A program made the translations under genes and the position numbers. From Allobosea sp. (GTDB lineage Bacteria > Pseudomonadota > Alphaproteobacteria > Rhizobiales > Beijerinckiaceae), in contig NZ_JAUYTP010000031.1 of NCBI RefSeq assembly GCF_030695125.1, positions 62,001-126,000 on the forward strand: a DNA stretch of 64,000 nt. The letters run 5' to 3'. Every line of letters begins with the position of its first letter. Position 1 is the first letter of the stretch. Of this stretch, positions 63,225 to 64,000 are shown piece after piece. The notes beneath the pieces were generated by a model. That model was not told the DNA's origin and did not search any database. It saw only the letters and a list, made by a program, of their open reading frames with translations.

Positions 63225-64000
63225 TCAGTTGACGACCCAGCCCTCGGCCTGGAAGACCTTCTTGTTGGCCGCATCGTCCCTGGCGACGAAATCGGCAAGC
63301 TCCTTGCCCTTCATGAACCGGGCGGTCTGGGCCGTGCGGGTAACGAACTCCTGCCACTCCGGCGTCTTGGAGACCTTCTCCAGCACGCCTTCGTAGAAGG
63401 CGACCGCATCGGCGGGCACCTCGGCCGGCAGCCAGACGGTGCGGGGCATCTGGAAGGTCTCGATCGGCAGGCCGGCTTCCTTGCAGGTGGGAATATCGCC
63501 CCAGCCCTTGCCCTCGAAGACGGGCTCGCCCTTGGCGAGGCGCACCGGCGAGAAGACGCAGAGCGGCTTCACCTGGCCGGCCTTCCACTGGCCGATGTTC
63601 TCGTTGGGATTGTTGACGTTGGAGTCGATGTGGCCGCCGGCGAGCTGCACGGCCGCGGCGCTGCCGCCCTGGAACGGGACGTAGATCATCTTGGCGCCAG
63701 TGGCCTCCTGGATCATCATCGTCAGCGTCTGGTCGGTGTCCTTGGACTGGCTGCCGCCCATCTTGAAGCCCATCGGCTTGGCCTTGATCGCCTCGATGTA
63801 GCTCTTGGCATCGGCATAGGGCGCATCGCCCTTGACCCAAAGCAGGAACTCGTCGAGCGCCAGCGCCGCGACCGGGGTCAGGTCGGAGACCTTGTAGCCG
63901 AGCTTGGCGACATAGGGCAGCAGATAGGCGTTGTTGGTGCCGAAGACGACGCGGTGGGCGTCGCCCTTGCCGGCCTTGCCGTGGATATAGCCCTCGGCGC
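63225..64000 (-). CDS. TctC, periplasmic binding protein (partial, N-terminus beyond window)
   Basis: 258 codons of the C-terminal part, reading in from the right edge. The family patterns are VFGTNNAYLLPYVAKLGYKV near the visible start, then GDAPYADAKSYIEAIKAKPM, MIYVPFQGGSAAAVQLAGGH and IDSNVNNPNENIGQWKAG, ending with the C-terminal QAEGWVVN. It binds an organic acid (citrate, tartrate, aromatic acids and so on in relatives). It is the first gene of tctCBA, and its promoter lies outside the window. Confidence 0.9.
   Translation of the reverse strand, partial: AEGYIHGKAGKGDAHRVVFGTNNAYLLPYVAKLGYKVSDLTPVAALALDEFLLWVKGDAPYADAKSYIEAIKAKPMGFKMGGSQSKDTDQTLTMMIQEATGAKMIYVPFQGGSAAAVQLAGGHIDSNVNNPNENIGQWKAGQVKPLCVFSPVRLAKGEPVFEGKGWGDIPTCKEAGLPIETFQMPRTVWLPAEVPADAVAFYEGVLEKVSKTPEWQEFVTRTAQTARFMKGKELADFVARDDAANKKVFQAEGWVVN

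Overview
The window is about 64 kb of dense, GC-rich bacterial chromosome with about 66 protein genes and no tRNA, rRNA, CRISPR array, insertion sequence or prophage that I could recognise. The gene content points to an alphaproteobacterium of the order Hyphomicrobiales (Rhizobiales): adjacent divK-pleD, an EipB (DUF1849) envelope protein, a DUF3572 gene, a ClpS-ClpA pair, the rnr-DUF983-NUDIX-rpmG block, and a queuosine enzyme (Tgt) whose zinc site has decayed. The intergenic palindromes ending in CGTCAT or CCTCATCCTGAGGAGC resemble those I associate with Bosea/Bradyrhizobium-like genomes. The genus is a guess.

Layout. (1) 1-4484, minus strand: urea ABC transporter urtABCD (urtD cut by the window edge), with a near-perfect sigma-54 promoter before urtA. 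(2) 4485-5130: a gap holding a 25-codon ORF whose ribosome-binding site is a 17-nt copy of the anti-16S-tail sequence, followed by a hairpin. (3) 5131-35177: housekeeping core, including rnr, rpmG, divK/pleD, dinB, eipB, azlCD, clpS/clpA, kdsA, a Tad/vWA surface-type protein, queF, eno, tgt and several small membrane proteins. (4) 35296-50509: an accessory nitrogen-compound region. Two ABC operons face each other. The plus-strand operon (36345-42759) encodes a binding protein, ATPase, two permeases, two PuuE-like deacetylase/allantoinase-fold enzymes and a racemase-fold protein. The minus-strand operon (50509 down to 42938) encodes an ATPase, binding protein, two permeases, a third PuuE-like enzyme, an NHL-repeat protein and an amidohydrolase. 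Each has a candidate sigma-54 promoter of the same form, and they converge on a palindrome at 42791-42898. (5) 50739-59417: an SDR, an FCD-type GntR regulator with a palindromic candidate operator, a branched-chain-type ABC transporter whose LivM, LivG and LivF are fused into one 841-residue protein, a 3-hydroxyacyl dehydrogenase and a BKACE (beta-keto acid cleavage) enzyme, together a likely 3-hydroxy-acid catabolic route. (6) 59474-64000, minus strand: a DapA-fold aldolase relative, a MazEF-like toxin/antitoxin pair and a tripartite tricarboxylate transporter (tctA, tctB, partial tctC).

How it fits together. The three sigma-54-type promoters (urtA and the two convergent operons) suggest a nitrogen-limitation regulon that imports urea and one or more cyclic ureide- or amide-like compounds and hydrolyses them. 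The substrates of the accessory operons cannot be read from sequence. Eight palindromic intergenic elements all lie between 41.0 and 58.5 kb, inside the accessory part; I noticed none elsewhere in the window.
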